A DNA stretch of 64,000 nt from Brachypterus glaber (Eukaryota; Arthropoda; Insecta; Coleoptera; Kateretidae), in contig OY294049.1 of assembly GCA_958510825.1 (NCBI GenBank), forward strand, positions 7,812,001-7,876,000. The letters run 5' to 3'. The notes under the pieces were generated by a model. That model was not told the DNA's origin. It did not search any database and saw only the letters and a list, made by a program, of their open reading frames with translations. Below, one piece after another: positions 1 to 13,234 of this stretch (positions within the stretch are counted from its first letter, which is position 1; each line of letters starts with the position of its first letter). The position numbers and the translations under genes were made by a program.

Positions 1-146
1 AATCCACGATTTGATGACCAAAGCAAACACTTTTTATGTCTTTTTATGTCTACTGTGTGCATCATAATAGTGTGGAATTTTCAAAATAAACTCTATAATA
101 ATATCACCGACCCACTATGTCGTATTGATGCTTAGAAAGTAACTAT

Positions 147-297
147 AGATCTGTTGGTTGGTGTTGCACTTTCTTGCACTGACGTACACTTTTCGTCCAA
201 TCAAATAAGTACTGTATTTGTGCCCTAATTTTTAAACATGACAAAGAATTTGTTCGACTGTAAAGTGCAAGAAAGTGCAACACCAACGAACAGACCT
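147..297. mobile_element. 150-bp MITE with GTTGGTGTTGCACTTTC arms
   Basis: Left AGATCTGTTGGTTGGTGTTG and right CAACACCAACGAACAGACCT are inverted with about 33-bp arms. TAT flanks both sides. Confidence 0.75.
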
Positions 298-1046
298 TAT
301 AAGTCGTAGTTTTATTACCCTCGGACTGGCCGGCCCTCGGCTTTTAAGAACCTACTCAATCGAAAAAATTAACTTTTTGCCCTTGTATTATAAATAATTA
401 TTTGTTCAGTATTGCATACGTTCTATCCCACAGGGCGCCGTCTCCTAGGGATAAAAAGGGGTAGGAGACATATCGACCGAAATCCACTAAACGGGACGAC
501 CTTTTTGCTCGATATGGGTAGCCGGTACAATAGAACAGAAAATTACTATAATATAATAATAAAATATTTATTGATATTCAAATTTACATGACGCATTTAA
601 ATAATGGACGCTCGGGCAGTATACACTGAAAAAAAAGTTGAGGAAGGTCTCACTGAAACTGAAACAACTCTTTTGATTGATTGAGTACTTGAAAATTGTA
701 TTCGAACTGAAATAATGTTTCTAACTTTATGAAATGATTGAAAGCATTTTTCTTTACTTTCGTACATTTTCTTTGGAAAGTTTATTCGTATTTAACTCTT
801 CCCTATTCTTACAGATAAAAGAGAAAGCATTGCGGTAGTAATAATATATTAAAGGACAAGTTACATAAGACACTATTTTGGCGCACGCGTCCATGTTTGG
901 AGTTTTCTAATGGACGAGTGCGCCAAATATCCTATGAAAATAGTTCTTAGTACTATTTTATCTATTTTCGCGTTTTATTTTGCTTACAAATTACTTTAGT
1001 TTTGAATAATTTCAATATGACTGATTTGGGAAGTTTAATGTATTTA
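298..1046. other. No gene seen
   Basis: AT-rich. One hairpin at 873-930 (GGCGCACGCGTCCAT / ATGGACGAGTGCGCC). Nothing else supported. Confidence 0.6.
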
Positions 1047-1883
1047 CCCAGGTAGCAAAATAACATGACATTCACGTGAAAGCCACGTTAATATGTGACA
1101 TGTGATGTTAAGATTGTAGTCTCATTTAACAAGAATGTAGCATGGTGGGGATGTCCTAAGTCCGCCCCTAATAACATCACACAATGACATCCCGAAAATA
1201 ACGTGTTTGTGACATCATAAATCCACAGTCCTGTTATATTTAATATCTTATGGATGCCGTTACTGTTACTTTAATATTTAAATAATATCCTAGGATATTA
1301 GCTTTTTCTAAATTATAACCATTAAAAACGCTATAACCCTATAAAAAAATCGGATTTAAAATCAATCAGTAATTGAAACAATCACAGATTGAAACAGATA
1401 GATTCTAAATACGAAATTGCAGATTAAGCGAAGAATATATTCCTTTAATCCGTGTCCGTGGTCTTGAGAAGCCCGGCTTGGCTAATTATCCGGAAGGGAA
1501 AGGCCAAAAATAAAGAGAGAGAGAGAGAAGCCCGGCAGAGCCCCTATCCATTGGAAATCGTATAATGTGTATACAATTTCCTTATAATAATTTACTCTAT
1601 CAACATCATCTTATATCGATTTTTTTGCTTCGAACGTCGGTGAGAAGCAAAATAACATGACATTCACGTGAAAGCCACGTTAATATGTGACATGCGATAT
1701 ATTCACAGCGTTGTTAATTATTTGTTATTAAATAACATGTTTGTCACGTCACACATGTTACGTTGCAAATGTGATGTTAAATAGATGTTATTATTCAATA
1801 TTATGTGATGTTATGATTTAGTTTAAAAATACACCCAAAAGTGATGTTAATTTCTTGTAACATAACATCCCTTGCTACCTGGG
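1047..1883. mobile_element. Non-autonomous DNA element, CCCAGGTAGCAA termini, copy 1
   Basis: Inverted ends CCCAGGTAGCAA/TTGCTACCTGGG with TA on each side. A second copy is at 54519-55272. The block AGCAAAATAACATGACATTC recurs inside at about 1647. Relative to copy 2 it carries an extra piece at about 1472-1530 with a GA microsatellite. Confidence 0.88.
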
Positions 1884-2453
1884 TATATTGGTAACAATGG
1901 CACTGACAATTAAAAATTTCTCATTTGTTTTATTTTAAATATTACAAATTAATAATAGTTACAAACTTTTAAAGTTTTTAGTGTATTTTTATAGTTATTT
2001 TGAATAAAAATGGATGAGAAGAGTTGACACGTACTCCAGTGTGCAGAGGTGTCTCAAATGCTTTCATCCTTCCTGCCGTGGACCCCCAATTCTCCTGTTT
2101 GGGGCTTACCTGAGAATAACTTAACAAAAAATCGAACACAGCCCAAAATCACACACAAAACAACACAAAATATACATATTTATTAATATTTTATAGGAAT
2201 TTTACCTGTTTTTAGATATTTAGATACTGTGAATACAGAAAACTTTTTGGTTTGGACTTAACCCGCAAACCAAAACTACAAAAACGTTATTATGAAACGC
2301 AAATAGATAAAATAAATTAAAAGTTTTCTACTAAGTTCTAGCTTATACAGTGCGTTCCAAAAGTCACCCCCTCTTAACTTTTGTAAGAGTTGAGATATAG
2401 ACTTCAAGGTTGGAGAACACTTAAGACAGTTCGCATACGTGGTGCATATAATA

Positions 2454-3309
2454 TTTTATCCAATACATACAGATAATAAGACAATTACCAGCTTTATTTT
2501 AAATAGATAAACTCAATAATAACCCCCGCGTGGCTTTTACTTTATTGAGTGGATAATTATTTATTTTACCCACTCAACTGTCACTTGTCAAATTATTTTC
2601 TTGTAAATGTCATTAAAATTTTTAATAAAAATATGAATTCCTAAGCTATTTATTGGATAAAACCTTGTATGGCACTCATAGGTAAACCGATATTGCCCTC
2701 TCGAAAATTAACCTGCGAGGCGTCAGCCAAGCAGGTTAATATATATATACAATACAATACAATATCTTACTTTACCCACTAGTACCATAAATAACTATTT
2801 CTTCTACCTAAAGCTAGTAACTTCAAATATCTGTTAAAAATATAGTTTAAAAATATAGCTGTCAGTTTGACAAATAAGTTGAAAAAAGTTGGTAGTTGTC
2901 TTTTTTTTTATTATTAACCATCGTCAGTCTCGAACACTAAAGACTTACTTTGCATACTAGGTGCATACTATACAATTTAGAAAGATTAATGTTTTTATCC
3001 AATACATACAGATAATAAGACAATTACCAGCTTTATTTTAAATATATAAACTCAATAATACCCCCCGCGTGGCTTTTACTTTATTGAGTGGATAATTATT
3101 TATTTTACCCACTCAACTGTCACTTGTCAAATTATTTTCTTGTAAATCTCATTAAAATTTTTAATAAAAATATGAATTCCTAAGCTATTTATTGGATAAA
3201 ACCTTGTATGGCACTCATGGGTAAACCGATATTGCCCTCTCGAAAATTAAATTAAATTTTTCTCATGGGCAATATCTTACTTTACCCACTAGTACCATAA
3301 ATAACTATT
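2454..3309 (+). repeat. Tandem duplication, two diverged copies about 539 bp apart
   Basis: Bases 2454-2799 and 2993-3309 share TTTTATCCAATACATACAG...AGTACCATAAATAACTATT. Copy 1 has about 50 bp of different sequence in the middle (around 2710-2760). A weaker match upstream (GCATACNNGGTGCATA at about 2432 and 2951) shows the true unit is the whole spacing. Inside copy 2, GATATTGCCC/GGGCAATATC forms a hairpin. Confidence 0.8.
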
Positions 3310-3339
3310 ATTATATTATTCACAGCGCCTGCGCTAGAA

Positions 3340-3800
3340 TAATATTATACGGCAATTTCGAATTTTCAAAAAAATCGTCCTAGACAAAACATTCTTGGAT
3401 ATAAATTTGTTTTATGAAAAAATAAGCAACTTTTTTTTTAATGTCCGCCCGTCCCTCGCCCGTCCCTCGTCCGTCTGATGTCACGATTTTTGTTAAGACG
3501 ATAACTCAAGAACGAATAATCCTATCAACTTAAAATTTTCAGGAAAAATCAAGTTCTACGAGCTGAAGATCCCTATTGTGCTTGAAAGTAATTCCCCCAA
3601 AAACAAAAAAGTTATGGGGGGTTCAAATTTAAAAAAAATCTAAAAAAGCTGAAATTCCGATAAACATAATTTTTTCAGCAAAAGTTACTTAAAAGTAATT
3701 ATAATAAAATTATTATAAGGATAAATTCTACCAATTATGAAAGTAATCTCCCCAAAAACAAAAAAGTTGTGGGGGGTTTAACTTTTTTTTTAAATAAATC
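3340..3800. repeat. AT-rich dispersed repeat
   Basis: Text such as TCAGGAAAAATC, GATCCCTATT and AAAAAGCTGAAAT recurs on the opposite strand at about 23230-23430, and a shorter match lies at about 24185-24275. A GTCCGCCCGTCCCTCGCC short tandem repeat lies at 3443-3476. Confidence 0.5.
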
Positions 3801-3809
3801 ATATATCAT

Positions 3810-4877
3810 TTTCAATTTTTTTTATTTTAAGAAAATAAAAAAGAAGAAATAGTTTTTTTCTAAATTTCTTTTTTTTTTCAAAGTTTTTTCGTTTTTCGAT
3901 AAGAAAATTAAAAAAAAATTGTAAAGTTTTTGTTTTATTGCCCTTATTAATACTAGTATACATGCAAAAGCTAGTCACTCTAGCTTAAAGCGTACAAAAG
4001 TTATTAATTAAAAACCTTATTTTTATTGCAATTTTAAAGAGCCGTAGCTCCCTGAGGACTCAAAAATGCAAAATGATCAAAATTGTGTTACGTAATACTT
4101 GAACGTTCCCTGATTAAAAATTTTTATTTTTGTCGTATGTAAAATTTTCACCTCGATTTTCACATGCATGAAACGGAAAACGTTTCTCACATTAATTTAG
4201 GGATGAGACTGAAATTATTTATGTAAGAATGTTTAATTAATAATCTAGTCCTCTGAGAAACGTGCATTGTTTACTAGATGGCAAAGATGTGAGAATTAAA
4301 AATACAAATTATTTGAAATATCTACAAGCAAAGAGAAATTATTTTTAGACGACGATAAAAATTTCAATTACAGAAGTGTTTTTTTTTTAAGATTTAAGAT
4401 TGAAATTTTAAAAATGCACTTAACTAAAGTAAAGGACTAAAATAGACTGATAGAAAAAATACGGACATATTTTTGTTTTTAATTAAAAAACAGCTGTTTT
4501 AATTCTCTAAATTCCATTTAAAAATTAAGGAGGTATGAGGGTATGAACCTCAATTCTTTAATTTATTTACATAGATCACCTCTTGAGTAGCTAAGTTGAG
4601 TAGTTGGTGAAAAATTTTCATTCATAAAAATAAGATTAGCTTTTTTAGCTTAGGATCCAGGAGTTTTTTCGGGATTTGATTCCAAAAAAAAATCTGTACC
4701 TGGTTGCTGTTTTGGTGGGGGGGAGGGGTGTGGAGTTACCAATAAAATGGGTCTGTGAAGAGAAAAACTCAAAAATGTGTCAAAAAATGGTGATGTTTTT
4801 TAGTTTGACGTAACTATAGGCTATTAACCTATATTTTTTTCCTCAAAAGTAAAGTTAACAGAGCCTTAAAAAGTGGA
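3810..4877. other. No gene seen
   Basis: AT-rich homopolymer-laden sequence with one isolated transposon-arm piece at 4083-4112 and a G-run near 4720. Confidence 0.6.
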
Positions 4878-5255
4878 ACCAAGTAACACAGTAGCTTTAA
4901 CCCTTACCCTCCAGGGTGACTTACTTCTTTATTTTTTCTTTAAGGCATATTAATCCAAAATACTTTTATAGACTTTCTATGTATACAAACAAATATGCAA
5001 ATTTAATTCAGTATAAAAAAACTAAAAAAAATCTGTTTATTTTTCATTCTTTTTTTCTTCTTTTTAGGCATAGCAAATATAAAAAAACACAATTAACTCA
5101 AAAAATTAGTCTCGGGACGGTAAGGGATAAAGTATTTCTTACCGCTCTTTCGCAGAAAAATTGCAGCCAATTGGCTATAATTTTGTTGCAAAAGAGCGGA
5201 AGATATACTTTATAGCTACTGACAGTAGCGACAGTAGCCTACTGTGTTACTTGGG
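4878..5255. mobile_element. MITE with CCAAGTAACACAGTAG termini
   Basis: Left ACCAAGTAACACAGTAG and right CTACTGTGTTACTTGGG are inverted copies about 375 bp apart. The interior includes an imperfect hairpin around CCGCTCTTTCGCAG / TGCAAAAGAGCGG (5142-5200). A 99-aa open frame (4916-5215) crosses it but looks like chance. Confidence 0.7.
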
Positions 5256-6248
5256 ATCCGATCAATATCGCTATTAGAAAATATATTTTTCGGCAGCAGT
5301 ATTTTTTGGCAAAGGAACAATCAAAATAAGAGGGGACTAGGTTTTATAGTTTATTATGAAATTTCTCTATCTATTTTTACGACTATAGTCGAATATTGAC
5401 GTTTGTAGGAGGGGAAAATATTAACCCCAACTCAACCCTTAGAAATGCCAAATAAGAAACCGTCTTATTAGATAACACATAAATGCGCTTTTTGATATAC
5501 GGGGGTAGATCAAAAATTAAAATCCATTAAATTTAATAACACATAAACCGGCAAAAGTTTGCAACCCTGTTGATAATCCTTATACATTAAATGGCCCACA
5601 AAATTAATCTGGAGAATTTGCAGTATGGTTCCATATGTGGTTTTGCTGTATTTTCTATAAATTCCATATAAAGAACTTTACCGGTTTAGAGCCTAAGTTT
5701 TTGTTATTTTTTATAATTTGACGTGATACTCGATAATAATTTGAAATAACAAAAACTTTAGAATTTAATATCTCAAGAAATATTGATGTTAGCGATTTAG
5801 TGCCAAGGGCCATTTTTGTAGGAAATTAAATTTCCTACAAGTTTATCATTTAAATATTTTTTGTAACTCTTGCCAATTACGAGATAAGGACAGAAAAACG
5901 TAAATTTTATGAAAAAATTGGGTTTGGTGGCCCAAACTACCTCACCAGTACGAGTTATGATTATGCCGCAATGGGCACTTTTGTAGAGCATTCAATTTTG
6001 AGAAATACCTGTCTATGGTCGAAGCGATGCCATAAAATGCCGCTAAGTTATTGTAATTTAAAGAAAAAAATCAAAGTTTACGTTTATTTTCAATGGGAAA
6101 TCTTTACATGCCTTGGTCCACTACTTAATATTAATATTAATTTTGAGGGAATTTTTTTTAGGGTACTTCCAACAAAATTTCGTGATGGGACCGAAAAAAC
6201 AAAAATAGTCGAAAAAAAAAAGCACCCTAGTAGGTAAATACCTATATA
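5256..6248. other. No gene seen
   Basis: AT-rich. Short overlapping frames on both strands (5797-6237) show no codon bias or motif. Confidence 0.55.
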
Positions 6249-6381
6249 CTGTCCTGATGAAGTAAAGGGCAGTAAGTGACATTGGTCAAAAGCAGCGTGT
6301 TCAAAATATTACATCTGGGTTGACGTGAAAACGCCGCTATGTGACAAATGTCACTTACTGCCCTTTACTTTAACAGGGCAG
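6249..6381. mobile_element. 133-bp MITE, CTGYCCTG termini
   Basis: Arms GTAAAGGGCAGTAAGTGACA and TGTCACTTACTGCCCTTTAC form 38-bp inverted ends, TA on both sides. The outer bases resemble those of the 6730-8198 element. Confidence 0.8.
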
Positions 6382-7225
6382 TATATACAATGGCATCATA
6401 TTTTTTAAATCCATCTATCCGTTTTTTTATCCGAGTACCATCTACAGACATACCCAAGCCCATATCTCATAGAAATAATTTTCGATTTAATATAGTGGTC
6501 GTCTATACGAGCCCAAAAAAGTAAACTTTTTTAATTAAATTTAATTAAAATCGTTGGCTAGGGCGTGGGGATAACGTAATTGCCATTTTTTTGAAAATCG
6601 GTTACGATTTCAGGGGGCGCTTTGTCTTTTGTCTTTTTTAAATTTTGATTTTGATTTGTCGTTTTTCATACTGTGATCCACAACCACATTTAATAAGAGC
6701 ATCCTTTTCACTGATAAGTTTTCAGTATTCTGCCCTTCTAAAGAGGAACGCGGCATGTACACCTGACACATACGGTTTTCGAGCTTAGTATTATTTTACT
6801 ACGGAGAATAATGGTAAGTATCAATCCTAAGGAAATCTGAGGTAAGTACACCGAAGAAGTTACCTGTCCCGTTCTTTCTATGTAAAAGTTTGGCATGGAT
6901 TTTAATTTTTTAATAAACGAAATAATATCTAAACTAACTATATTTATGCTTTTTGGTATTTAAAAAATCTGTTAATTTGTGGTATCTATATTTAAAATAA
7001 AATTTGATTGAGAATACAATTTATATATATGTAGTATGCTGTACTGATAAGTGAAAATACCTTACCCCTACGATGGTTTTTTTTACCCCTCTTTTCTATA
7101 ATCTAAAATCGTGCTTATTGTTTGCTTTTTAATTTAAAAATATAATTTATTTGTGGATTAATACGTTATAATTAAGTGGTATGTGTATTAAGTATAAATT
7201 ATATTCTCTTCCTAAATATCAATTC

Positions 7226-7390
7226 GTGATACTAGGTTAGGTACCGGTGCTTTTTTTTCAAATTTTACTCATATTAATCCCAATTTTTGGAAAATGCAAC
7301 TCCTGCTAAAGCAGTCGTTGCATTTTCGTCATTGGGATTAATATTCGTAAAATTTATGTAAAAAACCACCGATACCTAACCTAGTATCAC
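7226..7390. repeat. Nested fold-back hairpin
   Basis: GTGATACTAGGTTAGGTACC at the left pairs with GATACCTAACCTAGTATCAC at the right, and pairing continues inward (TTAATCCCAAT, GAAAATGCAAC) to a CTGCTAAAGCAG centre. Almost the whole 165 bp can fold on itself. Confidence 0.8.
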
Positions 7391-7526
7391 TTATGATATT
7401 ACCCCTGAAAGTATAATTATTTTGTGCGTGCAAGTGAATTTTTGAAATAAATTATAACATCAAATATTTGTTATGATTTTCTGTAACAATATAAGTTTTT
7501 GATACCTTATATTATAACAAGCCTGA

Positions 7527-7590
7527 AAGATATGTAGTGCTACGCATTCCATTATATACTATTCACAGTAAATGGTATATTGCATTTTTT
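7527..7590 (-). repeat. 66-bp dispersed motif, copy at 7.5 kb
   Basis: Reverse-complement copy of the 24361 motif, within the 6730-8198 element. Confidence 0.75.
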
Positions 7591-8198
7591 AAAAAACAAA
7601 TTTTTCTTCTTTTATTTTTTTTTTCAATTTTTTTTTTCGTCTTTGATTTTAATAAACCTAGGCCTATAAGGGAAAATATTATTTTGTTGACAGCAGTTTT
7701 TATATTATTATTAAATTATTATTTAAACTGATATATCTACTAGTAGATACTATAGTAGTACCTATACTATTAAACAATTGTAGTAACAATAGTATTAAAC
7801 AATAATAGTATAATATTAAACAATATATTTTTTATTATTATTATTTTATTATTTCTTTTTTTTATTTGTTGATTGATTTTATAATAATATTAATTTTTTC
7901 TTCTTATAAGAAATGTATATTTCTTTAGAAACAATAAATGTATCTATCTATCTATTAATTTTGTCAGACTGCCACTAAAATACCCATAAATTTGCTTTCT
8001 TTTATATTTGCTTTATCCTGTTTCTATTTTCAAAACAAAATTTCACATAGAAAGAACGCGGCAAGTAACATCTTCGATGCACTTACCGCAGATTTCCTTA
8101 CGATTGATACATACCATTATTCTCCGAAGTAAAATAATACTAAGCTTGAAAACCCTATGTGTCAGGTGTACATGCCGCGTTCCTCTTTAGAAGGGCAG

Positions 8199-8704
8199 TA
8201 TTCAACTCCCTCGTATATCCATATACCAAAAACCGCAGTTTTATATTTCAATAGGGGAACTTAACAACCAACCATCGCGAAGAAACGTCTATAGTATACT
8301 ACACTAAGTTGTATAATTCAACTGCTGTTCATTCATTCTGATATAAAATACGTTTAATTAAAATTGATAGAAGCATTCATTCTTTTTGCTCGCAAGGCCT
8401 TGGTGTAAACCCAGCCAGTCCGTTTTCAACTTAACCAAGACTCATAATCTTCTGGTTAACTCTTCGTCTTATAGGCGTGTATAGGTAATGAAGGCAACAT
8501 GACTCACAGAAATAGTTCTGTAGTAGAATCGAAAGTATTAAAATGCCTACCTGATATTCATGTTGTTTGATTTTAAAGTGCAGTGCAGTGTGAAGTATGC
8601 ATAGTAAACAATGTTTAACCACGTTTTAAAACCACGAATTGTGATAATTTCAAATAAATAGTAATTTATTGTTACTTAGTTTATCGAATAAGACTGATTT
8701 AAAT
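8199..8704 (+). other. Possible promoter and 5' UTR region of the phosphatase gene
   Basis: This stretch lies between the end of the 6730-8198 element and the candidate first ATG. It is less AT-rich around 8390-8460 and free of recognisable repeats, which suits a promoter or 5' leader. No TATA box with matching initiator stands out. Confidence 0.25.
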
Positions 8705-8779
8705 ATGTTAAAAATGAATAATGTGGTTAATAATCAAAACCGGTATCCTGGAATAAGAAATAATGATCACATGTGCTAT
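8705..8779 (+). CDS. Candidate first coding exon of the lipid phosphate phosphatase gene
   Basis: An ATG at 8705 opens 25 codons (begins MLKMNNVVNN, ends DHMCY) and runs exactly into a consensus GTAAGT donor at 8780 in phase 0. The next exon, at 37324, also begins in phase 0. In frame upstream there is a stop at 8645 and no other ATG, so 8705 would be the start; a second ATG at 8714 is possible. The polar N-terminus fits the variable cytoplasmic tail that precedes the first membrane segment in this family. There is no homology signal in so short a stretch, so the link to the gene rests on phase, donor quality and order. RNA-seq would settle whether this or 18205-18297 is used. Confidence 0.45.
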
Positions 8780-10729
8780 GTAAGTACCTTAAAATTTGTT
8801 TTTAATAAAATATTTAAACAATAAAGTCAAAATCTCGGTAAAACGGCTTGTATAACTCTTTAAATCTTAACAAATATCTAATAACATTAAATGTAAACAA
8901 TCAATATTGATTTGACGATAACCTTATCAAAGGTTTTTATAAAATAATGTATATATTTGCTCCAAAAAGTAACAGAAAATATAAAATAATTAACCTAATC
9001 TACTTTGATAATGAATTCATTACCTAATTCATTACGTAAGGTGTTCTTAATGGTATAATTGCGGATAAAAACTAGTGCATGCAGAAGCGATCCTTGAGCC
9101 ACTCCAGAATTTCGTCTAGTTTTTTACTAAACAAGCTAGATCTCTCCAAGACTCTGTCGTAATTACTGCGTTTTAAACTTATAACGAAAAATACTGGACA
9201 TTGTAAAAAACTAAGAATTACTGTATAAAATTTATACTAGATAATATAGTTTGCCACACAAATCTAAAACAGTGAAATAAATTCCACAGACTTGGTAATA
9301 CTGTTGAATATATTTAAAATAAATACTGTTATATAATATATATTTATTGTATCCTTAAAGGTAGTTAATTGATTAAAATATTTTTTTTAGGTTTTTTGTC
9401 TGGGAATCCCGTATTCCCGAATTTAATTTTCTGCCGCATTCCTTTGACTGTTACAGATCCGTGTGCCAAAGTTTAAAAATAAGATTCTTATCTTGATCTT
9501 GGTGGTATTTAAAGACTTTTTTGACCGCAGAAGGATTCGGTCGACCATTTTTTCATTATGTTTTTCCTAAATAAATAATTCGGTATTTTTATATAAAAAA
9601 AATGTACATAAAAGTTAAAAATGCAAGCCTTGAAAAAAGTCTCACGGGTCACTAAAACCAGGGTTTTCTCAGATATGTTAAGCTAAAAATGGAAATTATT
9701 GCATTCATTCATTCCTTGTTTAGATTTAAAAGTCCAAACTCAACGATTCAATTGACGGTTACGCATAGATTCAACAAATAATTACTGTAATTAAAAGCTT
9801 CGGTACAAAAACAGTGCATCTCCTGCATGATAGGAACAAGGTTATCAAGGATTTATTATGCAAACCAGTAATTGATGTAATTGAAGTAATTTTTATAAAA
9901 TTATCGATTTTTAATTAAAATAATAGGCCCCCACGTTAGAAAGTTATTACTGAAAGGTTTAATTATGGTTATTATTGATTTTTCCAACGGGGGTCTGATA
10001 TATCGCTTTCTATACACGGTATTTGCAGTCTTTTGGCATTAAATAAAGGGCATATTATATATTACAAAACATGAAAAACCAACGAAGGAACATAATATTT
10101 TTTCCAGAAATAAGCCCTAAGCGAGCTACGGCCCTTCAAAGATTGAGATATTGAATGCGGAATAAAAAAGCACCAATAAAATTTTAATGCTGCAGGGCGA
10201 TTATTTATTTAAAACTAAGCAAAAAAGTATTCTTCACCGAAACACCTAAATTAAAGAAGTAATAGCCTTTATAAAAGTAACATTTTTAGTGGCACAAAAT
10301 AGCATTTTTTATGTATGTTAGAAATCTATATTTTTTACAAAAAATCCAAAAAAAAAAATATTCAAAAATAAGTTTGGGGCAAAAATGTGGCAAGCCTCAC
10401 TCATTTTGTCCGTCTAGGCACGCCTGGATAGGTTCAAAAAATAAATTAACATAAACTTATTGACCTTATTAATACTAGTAAACATGTAAAACATCGTCGC
10501 TCTAGCTCAAAGGGTTATTAATTAAAAACCTTAGAATTTTAAAGGGTTGTATGTCTCTTTTTTTCTTCGTTTCCAGACCTATGTTCCTATGCTTGTTTTT
10601 CATGTTTTGTGATGTAGAATCATCCCCTTTATTTAATGCCGAAAGACTGCGTGTAGATTTTGGGCTGCTGAATCTAACCACAAAATTTCTACATCACGTC
10701 AGGTTTGGTATTCCACCTTTGTTGGACTT
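8780..10729. other. Intron 1 sequence, no further feature
   Basis: AT-rich. Around 10540-10730 it resembles 42260-42370 (TTTTTCATG..TTGTGATGTAGAATCA), a dispersed repeat piece. Confidence 0.5.
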
Positions 10730-12320
10730 TCGCGAAAATTCAAATTGAATATACGAATGCTACCTATACAAAAATTTGTTGCCCTTTAGGGTAATATGAA
10801 TTATCCAAAATATGAAGTCAATCGAAATACGTTAAGGCACCGCACAGTGGTCTTAAAGTTTTTAAACTTACCCATTTTACGAGCTTCTTTAATTTTAAAT
10901 TTATAAATTAGCAGATTTTGAAATCTTAAACTTTTATCAACTAAAATTGTTGCCTAATTTGTAACTATTGCTTACGTAAAATTTAAGGTGGATCACAAGT
11001 GGTTTAGAGTTGGCACAAGAACCTTAAACCTCAAAAATTCCATAATTTTACTAGCTTTTTTATCAATTTTCTACCCTTGTATCCACAAGGTGTAAAAATG
11101 TTAACGGGCCCTAGTCTGAAATTGTAGACCTATACATGTATATTATATATGCAAAATTTTAGGAGAATCGGATAAAGTTAGGAGGTTGCGCAAGAGCTGT
11201 AAATGTTTAAAAATGGACGATTTTAACTCTTTTTTTACTTTAATATTAAAATATATATATATGAGATTTTAAGATTACAAATATTTTTATTTTTTTTTTG
11301 CTCTTATACTGGTTTTAATTTTTTTTAGTTTGTATTTAACTTGAATTTCTAGTTTGTTAGTTTGTTACTATGTTAGTTTGTTAGAATATATTTTTAAACG
11401 ACTCTTTATAAATATTTAAATTGCCCCTAGGGGGTGGGGGTTATTTTTTAAATATTGTATTTAGCTCTAGTGAGTGCAAAAACCTTCAGTACAAAATTTA
11501 CACAAACATATTGGTAAGAATTGAAAAAGAGGTATACCTCCCCAACGACGGGGGTGGGGGATTATTTTATTTTATTATATTGTATTGTCTTCGAAGATAA
11601 ATAACTATACCAAATTTCAGCTTTCTATCATTAACCAAGGTGTCCTGCTTAACAAACAAACTAACTAACAAACTAACATAGTAACAAACTAACAAACTAG
11701 AAATTCAAGTTAAATACAAACTAAAAAAAATTAAAACTAGTATAAGAGCAAAAAAAAAAATAAAAATATTTGTAATCTTAAAATCTCATATATATTTTTT
11801 TAATTTTAAAGTAAAAAAAGAGTTAAAATCGTCCATTTTTAAACATTTACAGCTCTTGCGCGACCTCCTAACTTTTTCCGATTCTCCTAAAATTTTGCAT
11901 ATATAATATACATGTATAGGTCTACAAATTCAGACTAGGGCCCGTTAACATTTTTACACCATGTGGATACAAGGGTAGAAAATGGATAAAAAAAGCTAGT
12001 AAAATTATGGAATTTTTGAGGTTTAAGGTTCTTGTGCCAACTCTAAACCACTTGTGATCCACCTTAAATTTTACGTAAGCAATAGTCACAAATTAGGCAA
12101 CAATTTTAGTTGATAAAAGTTTAAGATTTCAAAATCTGCTAATTTATAAATTTAAAATTAAAGAAGCTCGTAAAATGGGTAAGTTTAAAAACTTTAGGAC
12201 CACTGTGCGGTGCCTTAACGTATTTCGATTGACTTCAAATTTTGGATAATTCATATTACCATAAAGGGCAACAAATTTTTGTGTAGGTAGCATTCGTATA
12301 TTCAATATGAATTTTCGCGA
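10730..12320. mobile_element. 1.6-kb fold-back element
   Basis: Arms of about 655 bp (10730-11386 and 11664-12320) are near-identical inverted copies ending in TCGCGAAAATTCA-type sequence, with a 277-bp spacer. The spacer has G-runs (GGGGGTGGGGG) near 11430 and 11552. No transposase frame. Confidence 0.85.
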
Positions 12321-13234
12321 CCACCCTAGTGTACAAGTGCTAAAAATCATTATTTCTTGCTTGACAGAAAGTAATAGGTATTCAAACTTAAGACATCCAT
12401 GAATTCATTGATTAAATATCGTTTCAAATCCATTTTAAAACTAGATGAAACGTTGCAAGCACCCTGTCAAAACATCGGCACTATTGTACACTAGAGCCAT
12501 CTAGTTTGCAAATTTCAAACTAGGTGTTTTGTTTGATTTTAAATTCTGTATCTTTAAAACATTATATTCTAGCAAAAAACTGTATATAACATTTTTTATA
12601 GGGTTTAAAAAGAGCTTTTATTTAAAATATAATTTTTTGAAATCGGGTTATAAATATGTGAGATATGCTAAAATAACCTTTTACTGCTTTAAACGCCAAT
12701 ATCTCGAAAACAATGCGTTTTAGGAAAACGTTGTTTATAACATTTTTTGAGCAATTTAAAATTATCTTTTATATAAGTGCTAAATGAACCAAATACAATA
12801 ATAATTGCCTTAATTATAAACAAAAAACGCTAAAAATAGGAGTTTAACCCTATTTTTACCCCCTTACTCCTAATCGTTTACCCCCAAAATCTAATCAGCT
12901 CTTCGGAATACGATAAGAAACAGTATGCAAAAAAGTCGATATTTTATGTAGAAATGGAGTTGGAGAGTTTACACCCAGACAGATAAACAGACAGACACAG
13001 ACGAACGCAAAATTTTTTTTTACTGATTTCGACTCAGAATGGTCTAAAACGTCGAGAAAGGTGAAAAAAAAGATGGTCAAAGATTTAGACTTTTCGGCGA
13101 AAATTTCAATACATCGGCACTCTTAGCACTAAGTGCCGATGTAACATTTTTCTTGTATAAAAATATCACATTGATGTAAAATATAAACTTACCTGTAAAA
13201 ATATTGTTACCTGAGCATCCAAATTGATTGATTT

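Larger units (their letters stand above)
6730..8198. mobile_element. 1.47-kb element with 165-bp inverted ends (CTGCCCTTCTAAAGAGG)
   Basis: Bases 6730-6892 and 8040-8198 are inverted copies with a few differences. TATT stands on both outer sides, suggesting a 4-bp duplication. The interior carries the 7226-7390 hairpin and a copy of the 66-bp dispersed motif (7527-7590). No transposase frame. Confidence 0.8.

Noticed and set aside
4916..5215. 99-aa frame
   Set aside because: Homopolymer-driven Lys/Phe-rich translation lying inside a MITE.
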